Assembly (NCBI GenBank): GCA_964368875.1
Contig: CAYJDG010000002.1
Location: forward strand, 80,754-144,753
From: CAYJDG01 sp964368875
Lineage (GTDB): Bacteria > Pseudomonadota > Alphaproteobacteria > Micavibrionales > Micavibrionaceae
DNA length: 64,000 nucleotides
Reading direction: 5' to 3'
The notes under the pieces were generated by a model, which saw only the letters and a program-made list of their open reading frames with translations, ran no database searches and had not been told where the DNA came from. Of the stretch, positions 34,301 through 42,823 are shown in pieces (within the stretch, counting starts at the first letter, position 1; each line of letters opens with the position of its first letter). A program made the translations under genes and the position numbers.

Positions 34301-34615
34301 ATGAATTCGTTTCGCACTCTTCTGACCCTCGCAGCTGCCACGGCGGCTCTCTCTGCCTGTAGCTGGATGCCAGATATGCCTGATATGTCCGGCATGGCTG
34401 ATGGCACCTCCACCGCCAGCAAGCATGACAATGATATTTATGCTGATGAGCGCACCGCTCAATGGCAGCAAGCTCCGGCGCCTGCCCCAGTTGCACCGGC
34501 CCCGGCTCCTGTCGCGGCCCCTGCCCCAACCATGGCCCCTGCACCTGCTCCGGTTCTGACCCCGGAACCAATGAGCAGCGCCGAGCCAATGGTCGAACAA
34601 AAAACCATGAAATAA
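34301..34615 (+). CDS. Small lipoprotein B with Ala-Pro repeat linker
   Basis: 104 residues. Lipobox LSAC near residue 20, then WMPDMPDMSGM, YADERTAQ, a run of about 35 residues built of Ala-Pro repeats (PAPAPVAPAPAPV), and the ending SSAEPMVEQKTMK. Compare lipoprotein A: YANERTA and SAEPVFEKKVTK at the same ends. The Ala-Pro linker would extend from the membrane. GGGG lies 9 bases before ATG 34301. It has its own terminator. Function unknown; possibly a wall-spanning or surface tether. Confidence 0.83.
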   Translation: MNSFRTLLTLAAATAALSACSWMPDMPDMSGMADGTSTASKHDNDIYADERTAQWQQAPAPAPVAPAPAPVAAPAPTMAPAPAPVLTPEPMSSAEPMVEQKTMK

Positions 34616-34636
34616 GCCGTTAGAAAATCTCTTCAT

Positions 34637-34670
34637 AAAAAGGCCGCTCTCATCAGAGCGGCCTTTTTTA
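34637..34670 (+). terminator. Rho-independent terminator after lipoprotein B
   Basis: AAAAAGGCCGCTCT and AGAGCGGCCTTTTTT form a 14-bp stem with a CATC loop, ending in TTTTTT. Confidence 0.93.
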
Positions 34671-34690
34671 TTGGCAGGAGATCAGGTAGC

Positions 34691-35029
34691 GTGAGCGCCA
34701 TGATCAAGTCTTTAGCTCTTTTATTGGTGCGCGCCGCAACCGGGTATCTGGTCGTGACCCTGATTTTTATGGCGGCCACATCGCAGGATATTTTTCCGGC
34801 TGATGCGTATACCGCGCCTGCCCAGACTTTGTACCACTGGTTCTACTTCGCGACGATTGTCGCGTGGGTTGCAGCCGTGGTTTTAGCGGTTGGAGATTTT
34901 GCAGGCTTCAGCAGCAAGAAAACAGCACCATGGCTGGCATGGGCACCGCTGTGGCTGCCGCCGATCTATGCGCTTATAAGTGCTATTGTGCTGCTGCAGA
35001 TTCTGCCGACAGCCGCCGCCGCATCCTAA
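34691..35029 (+). CDS. Small three-helix membrane protein, unknown
   Basis: 112 residues with three hydrophobic helices at about 8-27, 47-67 and 80-105. No motif is recognised. GTG 34691 has AGGAG 10 bases before it; ATG 34700 is an alternative. It lies between two Rho-independent terminators and convergently ends 7 bases before the L,D-transpeptidase stop. Confidence 0.7.
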   Translation: MSAMIKSLALLLVRAATGYLVVTLIFMAATSQDIFPADAYTAPAQTLYHWFYFATIVAWVAAVVLAVGDFAGFSSKKTAPWLAWAPLWLPPIYALISAIVLLQILPTAAAAS

Positions 35030-35035
35030 AATACT

Positions 35036-36139
35036 TTATTCGCGGTAACGGGTTGGCTCGCGCAGAGAGGCTTGGGCGACTTTTGCCTTAGTGGTCGCTT
35101 CTTTCATGGCGGCTTTTTTCATCTCTTCTTTGGCAAGCTCTTTGCTCATCGCTTTGGCCGGAGCCTGAGATGCTGGCGCAGCGCTCTGGCGGACAGATGA
35201 TTTGTGCGCGATCTCAATCGGATAACCGCGGCGCTCTTTGACGACCTTGCGGATCGCGGCCCAATCGAGTTTCTCAACATCGGATCCTGCAACACGCATG
35301 ATATAGGCAAGATCACGGTCGGAGAGCTGGTAATCAGGGATCGCACCTTCGCGTTCCATGATCGCAGCCTGTTCCTGCGTCGGGTGAACTTCGAGATAAA
35401 GCTTATCACCAACCCACGCGGATTTGATCGGCTGATCGACAACCGTCACTTTTGCGCCAACCGGCACCATTTCATAGAGGCGGGTGATGTCCTCGGGGAA
35501 CATGCGGATGCAACCCGAGCTGACGCGGCGGCCGATACCGTAAGGCTTGTTGGTGCCGTGAATGGCGATACTGGTGAAGCCGAGATAGAGCGCGTGTGTA
35601 CCCATCGGGTTATCCGGGCCGGGCGGAACCTGCGCCGGGAGCGTCGGATCTTCGCGGCGCATGCGCTCGGTTGGAGTCCAGGTCGGGGCTTCTTTTTTGC
35701 GGAAGACTTTGGTCGTGCCGACCGGGGTGCGCAGACCATCACGGCCAATCCCGATTGGAAAGGTCAGCGGTGCTTCAAACGGCGAGCGGTAAAGATAGAG
35801 GCGCATTTCGGCGAGATTGATGACCACACTTTCATGCGGTGCATCGGGCAGGAGATGCATGGTCGGCACAATCACCTTGGCCCCGGAACCCGGAATCCAC
35901 GGATCGAGATGCGGGTTGGCGGCGCGCATTTCAACGAAGCCGACATCGAAATCGCGGCCAATATGGACAAGCGTGTCTTCATAGCTTGCGGTCACAGAGC
36001 TCATCTCACCTATATAGGTGTCGTTGAAGCGGACTTTCCCCGCAGCAGCAGGCGCCTTGACTGCGGCCTGCGATGGCAGACTCCAGCCAAGCAAAGCCAG
36101 TGCCACACAGACAGCAATACCAGAGACCGTTTTTTTCAT
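35036..36139 (-). CDS. L,D-transpeptidase (YkuD family) with LysM-like domain
   Basis: Makes 3-3 cross-links or attaches proteins to peptidoglycan in the periplasm. 367 residues: signal peptide (1-25), LysM-like segment about 45-92 (GRDFDVGFVEMRAANPHLD), YkuD catalytic domain about 100-240 with IHGTNKPYGIG and catalytic SSGCIRM, then a C-terminal 70-residue Ala/Lys/Glu-rich tail that is probably helical. The tail is unusual for YkuD enzymes. Monocistronic by position; 29 bases after the icd stop in the same direction. Confidence 0.93.
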   Translation of the reverse strand: MKKTVSGIAVCVALALLGWSLPSQAAVKAPAAAGKVRFNDTYIGEMSSVTASYEDTLVHIGRDFDVGFVEMRAANPHLDPWIPGSGAKVIVPTMHLLPDAPHESVVINLAEMRLYLYRSPFEAPLTFPIGIGRDGLRTPVGTTKVFRKKEAPTWTPTERMRREDPTLPAQVPPGPDNPMGTHALYLGFTSIAIHGTNKPYGIGRRVSSGCIRMFPEDITRLYEMVPVGAKVTVVDQPIKSAWVGDKLYLEVHPTQEQAAIMEREGAIPDYQLSDRDLAYIMRVAGSDVEKLDWAAIRKVVKERRGYPIEIAHKSSVRQSAAPASQAPAKAMSKELAKEEMKKAAMKEATTKAKVAQASLREPTRYRE

Positions 36140-36167
36140 AATTTCCTCGCCAAAGACCCGGACGCTG

Positions 36168-37379
36168 CTATCTCAGCAGCCCTTCCAAGGTTGCGCCGAC
36201 TTTGTCCATAAAGGCTTGGGTTGTCAAATATTTTTGCTCTTTGCCAACCAAAAGGGCCAAGTCTTTGGTCATGTCGCCAGCCTCGACGGTTTGGACGCAG
36301 GCTTTTTCGAGTTTGTCGGCGAAGGCAATCAACTCAGCGTTGCCGTCAAACTTGCCGCGGTACTTCATGCCTTGCGTCCAAGCGAAGATCGAGGCGATCG
36401 GGTTGGTCGAGGTTTCGTTGCCTTTCTGGTATTCGCGGAAGTGACGCGTGACGGTGCCGTGCGCCGCTTCCGCCTCGACGATACCGCCATCCGGCGTGAG
36501 CAGCACTGAGGTCATCAGGCCAAGCGAGCCAAAACCTTGCGCCACAACATCGGACTGGACATCACCGTCATAATTTTTACAGGCCCAGACCATGCCGCCA
36601 TTCGATTTGATCGCGAAGGCGACCATGTCATCGATAAGGCGGTGTTCATACCAGAGCTTGGCCGCTTCGAATTTCGGTTTGAATTCGGTGTCATAAAGGT
36701 GCGCGAAAATCTCGATGAATTTGCCGTCATAGGCTTTGAGAATGGTGTTCTTGGTGGAGAGATACAGCGGGGCATTGCGGGCCAGCGCATAGTTGAAGCA
36801 GGAGCGCGCAAAGCCGATGATGCTTTCATCGACGTTGTACATACCCATGGCGATGCCGGGGCCTTTGAAATCATAAACATCGTGAACTTCTGGCGCGCCG
36901 CCTTCCGGCGTATAGGTCAGGGTCAGTTTACCCGGACCGGGGACTTTGAAATCGGTCGCTTTGTACTGGTCGCCAAACGCATGGCGGCCAATGATGATCG
37001 GGCTGGTCCAGCCGGGGACGTAGCGCGGGATATTCTTGCAGATGATCGGCTCACGGAAAACGGTGCCGTCGAGAATATTGCGGATCGTGCCGTTCGGCGA
37101 CTTCCACATTTTCTTGAGATTAAATTCTTTGACGCGGGCCTCATCGGGCGTGATGGTCGCGCATTTGACGCCGACCTTATGCTGCAGGATGGCGTTGGCG
37201 GCCTCGACCGTGACCTTGTCTTCGGTCGCATCGCGGTTCTCGATGCCGAGGTCGAAATATTTCAGATCAATATCAAGGTAAGGATGGATGAATTTATCTT
37301 TGATCCAGGCCCAGATAATCCGGGTCATCTCATCGCCGTCGATGTCGACGACCGGATTGGCTACCTTGATTTTTGTCAT
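36168..37379 (-). CDS. icd: NADP-dependent isocitrate dehydrogenase (type II, eukaryote-like)
   Basis: Oxidises isocitrate to 2-oxoglutarate with NADP+, TCA cycle. 403 residues. N-terminal VANPVVDIDGDEMTRIIW, the substrate region with NILDGTVFREPI, and the metal/NADP-site block AEAAHGTVTRHFREYQKGNE and STNPIASIFAWTQG. ATG 37379 preceded by GGAG-type site; longer starts run into the divergent gene. Length and motifs fit the homodimeric alphaproteobacterial enzyme. Confidence 0.97.
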   Translation of the reverse strand: MTKIKVANPVVDIDGDEMTRIIWAWIKDKFIHPYLDIDLKYFDLGIENRDATEDKVTVEAANAILQHKVGVKCATITPDEARVKEFNLKKMWKSPNGTIRNILDGTVFREPIICKNIPRYVPGWTSPIIIGRHAFGDQYKATDFKVPGPGKLTLTYTPEGGAPEVHDVYDFKGPGIAMGMYNVDESIIGFARSCFNYALARNAPLYLSTKNTILKAYDGKFIEIFAHLYDTEFKPKFEAAKLWYEHRLIDDMVAFAIKSNGGMVWACKNYDGDVQSDVVAQGFGSLGLMTSVLLTPDGGIVEAEAAHGTVTRHFREYQKGNETSTNPIASIFAWTQGMKYRGKFDGNAELIAFADKLEKACVQTVEAGDMTKDLALLVGKEQKYLTTQAFMDKVGATLEGLLR

Positions 37380-37464
37380 GGAAAACTCCTGAGATAAAAG
37401 ATTGAATAGGTGTAACCTTAGCGCATGTCGTCCCGAACCTGAAGGACGAGAGACAAGGAAAGTC

Positions 37465-38100
37465 ATGAAATATTTTGCCCTCGCGGTCTTGACCGGAGCC
37501 ATCCTCAGCCCGTGTGCTGCGTTTGCTAAGCCGCTGACCTATCCGGGTGGGTGGCAGACTATGGCGGAGACCAGCGGGGATGCCTTTATGCTGCTGAATT
37601 CCTATACCATAACCCCGACACTCGGCTTCGGGCTGCAGAATGAGTACGACCGCGAAGGCGATTACCAGATGCACAGCCTGACGATGATCAATCGCCTGTG
37701 GCGCGGCAATTACCCCGATGCGCAGGCGAATTTATTTCTGCATTCCGGTGTGGGCTATGCCCGTGCCGATGGCGGGGATGAGGAATCGGCGGCGGCCTAT
37801 ACCGGGCTTCTGGCCGATTGGGAAAATCGCCGCTTCTATACTGAATACAGCAACCATTATATCAACGCAGGCGATGTGAACAAAGAGTTCACGCAGCGGG
37901 GCCGGGTCGGGGTTGCACCCTATATTGGTGAAGCAGGCGATCTGCATACATGGCTTATCATGCAGGTCGACCATCATCCGGAGCGGGACGATAATTTTAC
38001 GGTGACACCAGTGGTCCGGTTTCTCAAAGGATCCACCATGGTCGAAGCTGGAGTTAATGAAAACGGTGAAGGCTTGTTTCACCTGATGCACGCATTTTAA
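37465..38100 (+). CDS. Secreted protein, possible outer-membrane beta barrel, next to metal-binding gene
   Basis: 211 residues with a signal peptide cut after AFA (about residue 22). The mature part alternates polar and hydrophobic residues in short strands and ends in LFHLMHAF, an aromatic last residue like outer-membrane barrels. Segments LLNSYTITPTLGFGLQNEY and RGRVGVAPYIGEAGDLH repeat a barrel-like pattern. ATG 37465 has AAGGAA just upstream. The heavy-metal-associated gene follows 12 bases later, so the pair may handle a metal in the periplasm. Function not identified. Confidence 0.78.
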   Translation: MKYFALAVLTGAILSPCAAFAKPLTYPGGWQTMAETSGDAFMLLNSYTITPTLGFGLQNEYDREGDYQMHSLTMINRLWRGNYPDAQANLFLHSGVGYARADGGDEESAAAYTGLLADWENRRFYTEYSNHYINAGDVNKEFTQRGRVGVAPYIGEAGDLHTWLIMQVDHHPERDDNFTVTPVVRFLKGSTMVEAGVNENGEGLFHLMHAF

Positions 38101-38112
38101 AAGGAGTTCCCG

Positions 38113-38418
38113 ATGAAATATCTTCTCGCTGTCCTGCTCTTAGTGACCTCGCCTGCTCTCGCGGCCACGCCAGTCTGCCCCGCGCCGCAAACCATCGCCA
38201 CTGTTGATGGCATGGTCTGTGATATGTGCGCACAAAGCATCAAGAAGGTTCTTGAAAAAGAGTCCTCGGTTAAATGGGTTGAGATCAATCTGACCACTAA
38301 ACAGGTGCTGATCGATGTGAAACCCGGCGAAACTTTAAGCGATGATGTAGTGAAAAAGAAAATCGACTGGGCCGGATACAAACTGGCTAAGCTGGAACAT
38401 AGCTGCGCCAAGCCTTAG
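38113..38418 (+). CDS. Periplasmic heavy-metal-binding (HMA domain) protein
   Basis: 101 residues: signal peptide 1-18 and one HMA domain with MVCDMCAQS near 34-42, the CxxC that binds soft metal ions (Cu+, Hg2+, Zn2+). MerP-like or CopZ-like in size, but exported. It sits 12 bases after the possible barrel gene and probably shares its transcript. The metal cannot be told from the sequence; no merA, copper oxidase or efflux genes are near. Confidence 0.88.
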   Translation: MKYLLAVLLLVTSPALAATPVCPAPQTIATVDGMVCDMCAQSIKKVLEKESSVKWVEINLTTKQVLIDVKPGETLSDDVVKKKIDWAGYKLAKLEHSCAKP

Positions 38419-38422
38419 AGGC

Positions 38423-38818
38423 TCAGTGCAATTTACGCGTCACATCTGAGCCCAGCGACATCGCACCGCGTATTTCGATCACACTCATGAGGCGGGCGCA
38501 CAGACCAGCAAGCGAAGGGACATTGATACCCGCTTCACCCTGAGAAATGCGGTACATGGGCTTAGCCAATCCTTCGATCTTCCAGCGGGTTGCGCGGATG
38601 CCACTGTCCAACCCATCTTCGTACAACGCCACTTCCATAGCTCCGACATCGATCATGTCCCAACGGTCGATCCCCGCCATCTCATTCGTTGCGGTCGCCG
38701 CCGCCGTAATCCAATCACGGTCGTCAGAGCTGAGCGGTTCCTGAATGCCAATTGTGACCTGAGTGGCATCTGAGAAGATGTCTGCAAGTTGGGGAGCTGG
38801 GGAATGAGGATCGGCCAT
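38423..38818 (-). CDS. Unknown soluble protein
   Basis: 131 residues, no signal or membrane segments, acidic and mixed alpha/beta. It contains WKIEGLAKPMYRIS and ends DVTRKLH. I recognise no family. ATG 38818 is preferred over TTG 38824. It ends 4 bases past the HMA gene stop, in the opposite direction. Confidence 0.68.
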   Translation of the reverse strand: MADPHSPAPQLADIFSDATQVTIGIQEPLSSDDRDWITAAATATNEMAGIDRWDMIDVGAMEVALYEDGLDSGIRATRWKIEGLAKPMYRISQGEAGINVPSLAGLCARLMSVIEIRGAMSLGSDVTRKLH

Positions 38819-38871
38819 ACGCAATTTTCTTTCACGATCAGCCTAGCTCAGGACGCCTTAGGCGCGCAACT

Positions 38872-38899
38872 TTGACAGTTTACTGCGCTGCAAGATAGT
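38872..38899 (+). promoter_or_regulatory. Possible sigma-70 promoter of the GNAT gene
   Basis: A perfect TTGACA (38872-38877), 16-base spacer and GATAGT (4 of 6 to TATAAT). It would leave a leader of about 170 bases. A perfect TATAAT at 38927 has no fitting -35. Confidence 0.3.
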
Positions 38900-39080
38900 T
38901 TTCGGGCTTTTCTGCCCTCTGGGGCATATAATTTCTTTTACGCACCCCCGGACTTCCGTATACTTGTTTTATTCTCTTGAAAGCAGAACTGCCTGAAGAG
39001 CAATGCGTTGGGCTTAAATCTAATAATTATGGGCGCGGCTAGGAAAAAAAGCGTCTGTATTATACGAGGGTTTTTACGAC

Positions 39081-40319
39081 ATGTTGTCACAGGCACCGGA
39101 TGCTGCAGCAGCTTTCGCTGGAGCTGATACTTCCTCATCCAAAAGAGCTCCTTTTCCGATTGCAAATCTGACGCTAGAACATGTTTCAGCGGAGAGCTTT
39201 GGCGAACTCTGCGATCTCGTGGAAATGCAGGCTGTCGAGCACAACACCACCATCAAAGGCAGACGCACCGATTTTTATAAAGCTGTCATGTCCGACGACC
39301 CGACCGAAAAAATCCTGTCCGGGATTATCCTGCGCAACAAAGCGACACAGGACGCGGTCGGCTATATCCTGACCAGTAAATTCCATTCGCCCGAAGGCGA
39401 CGGCATCTATCTTGAAGACTTCATGATGGTGCCTGATATGCAGAACCGCGGTCTTGGTACCTTCTCGTTCGATATCCTGCGTGAGATCGCCGAAGAAGAA
39501 GATTGCGCCATCATCGCCTGTACTGTCGATGCCAGCAAAGATAACTCGCGGCGTTTTTACGAACGTGTCGGCATGCGCCAAAACCCGATGCCGCTGCTCA
39601 GCATGGGCTCTTATCGTATGGCCAACACCGATAGCGGCGCCATCGTCGTCATGGATCAGGACGATATGAGCAAGGTCCATTCAGCCACGCGCATGACCGT
39701 TTCGGCCAAAGATATCGCCGCGCAGGACCTGCGCCACGTGAGCATCGCAGATGCCGCGATCGATCCGACATCGGTGCGCCTGCTTAAGGAAGCAGACATC
39801 GAGCATCTTGCGCAGAGAGATTTCTCAAGCGCTGTTCGCAATCCGGAGCTCGCTATCGCCTCGATGCTCAAATGCCACAATAGCCCGCTTGGCTTCGGCA
39901 TTGTCGAAACCGATAAAGCCGGCGTGCCGACTGCGGTCATGATGGCTTCGACGACCTATTCGACTTTCAACAACTGCGCACGCACCAATGTCGGCCCGGC
40001 GTTTTCAGTCGACGGCCAACCCGTCTCGACGGCGCGCCTGCTGAACATGGTTGCCTTCGCCCAGCGCAGAACTGAAGCTGAAAGGCTTGAAGTGCAGATG
40101 CAGCCAACCGCATGGTCGCAACATGGCACCAGCGAACTGGTAGAAATGTGCGTTTCCCTGATGACCGAGCACGCCAACTCTCATGAAACGCCGTACAGCA
40201 TCCGCGTTGCGGATATGGCCCCGTCGCGTGTTACGCCTGAAATGCGTGCAGCTCTGCGCCCTCACATCAGGCCGCAATTGATTGCAGCCCCTGCGGCGAA
40301 TGAGCTGATTGCTAAGTAG
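39081..40319 (+). CDS. GNAT-family acetyltransferase with long C-terminal part
   Basis: 412 residues. The N-terminal half (about 30-185) is a GNAT domain with the acetyl-CoA loop QNRGLGTFSFDIL (motif A) near 131-143 and the C-terminal NSRRFYERVGM near 158-168. The second half (200-400) is of similar size and could be a second, degenerate GNAT fold or a partner domain; I see no CoA loop in it. Ends in Pro/Ala-rich PQLIAAPAANELIAK. The substrate is unknown. GAGG lies 11 bases before ATG 39081. Confidence 0.82.
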   Translation: MLSQAPDAAAAFAGADTSSSKRAPFPIANLTLEHVSAESFGELCDLVEMQAVEHNTTIKGRRTDFYKAVMSDDPTEKILSGIILRNKATQDAVGYILTSKFHSPEGDGIYLEDFMMVPDMQNRGLGTFSFDILREIAEEEDCAIIACTVDASKDNSRRFYERVGMRQNPMPLLSMGSYRMANTDSGAIVVMDQDDMSKVHSATRMTVSAKDIAAQDLRHVSIADAAIDPTSVRLLKEADIEHLAQRDFSSAVRNPELAIASMLKCHNSPLGFGIVETDKAGVPTAVMMASTTYSTFNNCARTNVGPAFSVDGQPVSTARLLNMVAFAQRRTEAERLEVQMQPTAWSQHGTSELVEMCVSLMTEHANSHETPYSIRVADMAPSRVTPEMRAALRPHIRPQLIAAPAANELIAK

Positions 40320-40327
40320 ACGCGAAA

Positions 40328-41467
40328 TTAGCGTTGGGCTTGCCTGATCAGGTCGATAAACATCGCGGCCCCCGTGCCGATCAGTTCATCCGGGAAATCG
40401 TAATCGGGATTGTGCAGGTCGGGATTTTTCTCGCCTGCGCCAAGGCCGAACATTACGCCCCGGACATTGCTGGTGATCGCGCCGAAATCTTCACCCCATG
40501 GATTTGATTCCGTCATCTCGACATATTCGAGATTGTGGTTACGCGCAGCATCGCGGACCATCTGCACCGCGCCTTCATCGTTGGTATTGGCGATGAATTC
40601 TTCAGTAAAATCAAAATCAATCTCAAGGCCATGTGCGACCGCAATCGCTGCGGCTTCGCGTGTCAGCGCATCCCAGATCGTTTGCAAGCCTTCGTTGGTG
40701 TAAGCGCGCAGAGTAAAATGAGCTTCTCCATCCCCGGCACTGACGCCATAGGCTTTGTCGCCAACCCGCGTATGGATCAGCGTGATCAACGAGCCCGCTT
40801 CGGCTTCCTTGGTGATGCGGTCGGCGGCGAAGCAGATTTCAGCAACCGCCAGACCGGGATTGAGGCCCGTTTCAGGCTTTGACGCATGCGCGGTTTTGCC
40901 CTTGAGCTGAATGATCATCGACTTCACGGCGCGGCTGAAACTGCCCGGTTTGCAGCGTATCTGGTGCATCGGCTGGCCCGGAATGTTGTGCAGCGAGAAA
41001 GCAATATCCGGTTTGATTTTGGCGAAGGCCGGGTCTTCGTAAACGGCGCGCGCACCCTGCCCGGTTTCTTCGGCTGGTTGATAGAGCAGGACGACGCGCC
41101 CGGCGCGCGGACGTTCCTTGCTGAGATGCTTGGCGACCCCAGCGAGGATCGCCATATGGCCGTCATGCCCGCATTTATGGCTGACGCCTTCGGTGCGCGA
41201 GCGGTGCTCAAAATTATTGATCTCAACAATTGGCAGTGCGTCGAGTTCGGAGCGTACGAGAATGGTTTTGCCCGGAACCTTGCCTTTGAAAATAAAACCT
41301 ATGCCGTGCCCGGCAACGCGGACGATTTCATCGGGCTGAAAATGCTCTTCGAAATAGTTGATGAGGTGATCGGCGGTTTTAAATTCTTCGCCGGACAGTT
41401 CGGGATTCTGGTGCAGATAATGGCGCAGGGCAGTCAGGTCGTCTTGTGCAGGGAACGGGCTGGGCAT
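40328..41467 (-). CDS. M20D-family amidohydrolase (hippurate/IAA-amino-acid hydrolase-like)
   Basis: Removes an acyl or amino group from an amino-acid conjugate. 379 residues, usual length for the family. The metal-binding block HKCGHDGHMAIL is near 97-108, EETGQGARAVYED near 137-149, and a His ligand lies in FSLHNIPGQP. Dimerisation domain in the middle. It is convergent with the GNAT gene; stops are 8 bases apart. The substrate could be N-acyl amino acids from protein turnover. Confidence 0.92.
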   Translation of the reverse strand: MPSPFPAQDDLTALRHYLHQNPELSGEEFKTADHLINYFEEHFQPDEIVRVAGHGIGFIFKGKVPGKTILVRSELDALPIVEINNFEHRSRTEGVSHKCGHDGHMAILAGVAKHLSKERPRAGRVVLLYQPAEETGQGARAVYEDPAFAKIKPDIAFSLHNIPGQPMHQIRCKPGSFSRAVKSMIIQLKGKTAHASKPETGLNPGLAVAEICFAADRITKEAEAGSLITLIHTRVGDKAYGVSAGDGEAHFTLRAYTNEGLQTIWDALTREAAAIAVAHGLEIDFDFTEEFIANTNDEGAVQMVRDAARNHNLEYVEMTESNPWGEDFGAITSNVRGVMFGLGAGEKNPDLHNPDYDFPDELIGTGAAMFIDLIRQAQR

Positions 41468-41526
41468 CGCAAAATTCTCCGGGTTGAACCCTTAAGACTT
41501 AGCGGGATGGCAGACCGGGTTCAACC

Positions 41527-42024
41527 CTAAACCAGCTTTCGCGCAGCGCGATACGCCCCCAGATCAAGCACAGGTGCCAACGGCCCCGCAGGCGGAACGG
41601 CCGGATGCATATATTTTTTATCCTGAGCCGCTATCCGCTCACGCAGGGCGGCAATGACCTCGGCAGGAATACGGCGGTCTGCTTCCTTTTTATGAACCAC
41701 GCCTTTCAGCTCATAGTCTGCGCCTTCGGACTCCCCGTTGATGCTGAGGGTAATCGCGTAATCGCTCTGATTGGTGCCGTTCACATGACGCTCAATCAGC
41801 GTCAGCTTCACTGACTTGTTTGCTTCCAGAGGATTCAGCAAAGAAAATGTCACTCTTGATAACTGATGCGCATAACTGAAAATCTGGTCGCTCAGTTTGC
41901 CTTCCTCCTGAAGGCATAAATGGAGGCTGATCAGCTGGCCATAGGTCGCCAGACTGAAAGCGCTGTGTAACCCAGCGGCAGTACTGAAGGCAGATCCTGT
42001 GGCAGGTGGCGGCTTCTTTCTCAT
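41527..42024 (-). CDS. Unknown protein, possible PilZ-free soluble domain
   Basis: 165 residues from ATG 42024 (MRKKPPPATGSAF); a TTG at 42060 would add 12 residues. Soluble, with a region LTLIERHVNGTNQSDYAITLSI that looks beta-rich, and a Pro-rich C-terminus. I do not recognise a family. It lies 59 bases upstream of the M20D gene on the same strand and is divergent from yfgM-bamB-der. Confidence 0.62.
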   Translation of the reverse strand: MRKKPPPATGSAFSTAAGLHSAFSLATYGQLISLHLCLQEEGKLSDQIFSYAHQLSRVTFSLLNPLEANKSVKLTLIERHVNGTNQSDYAITLSINGESEGADYELKGVVHKKEADRRIPAEVIAALRERIAAQDKKYMHPAVPPAGPLAPVLDLGAYRAARKLV

Positions 42025-42175
42025 AACACTCGATTTATCATTTTCATAATTATTAATCAAGGGTTATTCAACTGGCTTATCTTTTAGCTGAACGCCCCGC
42101 TCAAAGGCTCTCGCCTGCCTTTGCATCATCCCGCAATTCCTCTATGGTGAGGGCGTTTTTAAGGAGACTTCAGAA

Positions 42176-42823
42176 ATGTCCGATCTTTTACAGGATGTCG
42201 ACGACGCAATGCGCGTCGAAAGAATGGTTCGCTTGTGGAACGAGCACAAGATTGCGCTCGTCACCGGGATCGTCGCCCTAATCCTCGGCACCTCCGCGCA
42301 TGCGGCGTGGAATGCATGGGATGCAAAACAAAAACGTGCCGACACCTCGGCCCTGCTCACCGCGCTCGACGAGAAAGAGCCTTTGCCTGCGCTTGAGAAA
42401 CTTGCAGCTGAAACCAACGGGCAAACGCTCACCTTGATGACCGCCGCCGCGCGCGCCATGGCCGACAAAAAATATCCCGTAGCCCTCGATCTCTATAAAC
42501 AGGTCAAAGCCGACAAAAAGGCCCCTGCGGTATTTCGCGATCTCGCCATCGTCCAGAGCGTCAACCTGGCCCTTGATCAGGACGACAGGATAACGACAGA
42601 AAGCTTGCTGGAGCAGATCGAACCGGTTGCCAAAGATGATAAATCGCCATGGCAGGGTCAGGCTCTGATGACGCGCGCCGTGATCAAGGCGCACAAGAGC
42701 AAAGACCTGAAAGGCGCGATCGGCGATCTTGAACTTGTCACCGCGAAACAGGCGCTGCCGCAGTCTCTGCGCGAACGCGCCCAGGCTTTGATCGACACTT
42801 ACAAACTGGAAGGTCAATCGTAA
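42176..42823 (+). CDS. YfgM-like tetratricopeptide membrane protein
   Basis: 215 residues: short cytosolic N-terminus, one membrane helix near 26-46 (KIALVTGIVALILGTSAHA), then helical repeats of the TPR_21 type in the periplasm. YfgM proteins work with SecYEG and periplasmic chaperones in membrane-protein biogenesis. The order yfgM-bamB-der is conserved in many proteobacteria. Its TAA stop overlaps the ATG of bamB by one base (TAATG), so translation is coupled. Confidence 0.9.
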   Translation: MSDLLQDVDDAMRVERMVRLWNEHKIALVTGIVALILGTSAHAAWNAWDAKQKRADTSALLTALDEKEPLPALEKLAAETNGQTLTLMTAAARAMADKKYPVALDLYKQVKADKKAPAVFRDLAIVQSVNLALDQDDRITTESLLEQIEPVAKDDKSPWQGQALMTRAVIKAHKSKDLKGAIGDLELVTAKQALPQSLRERAQALIDTYKLEGQS

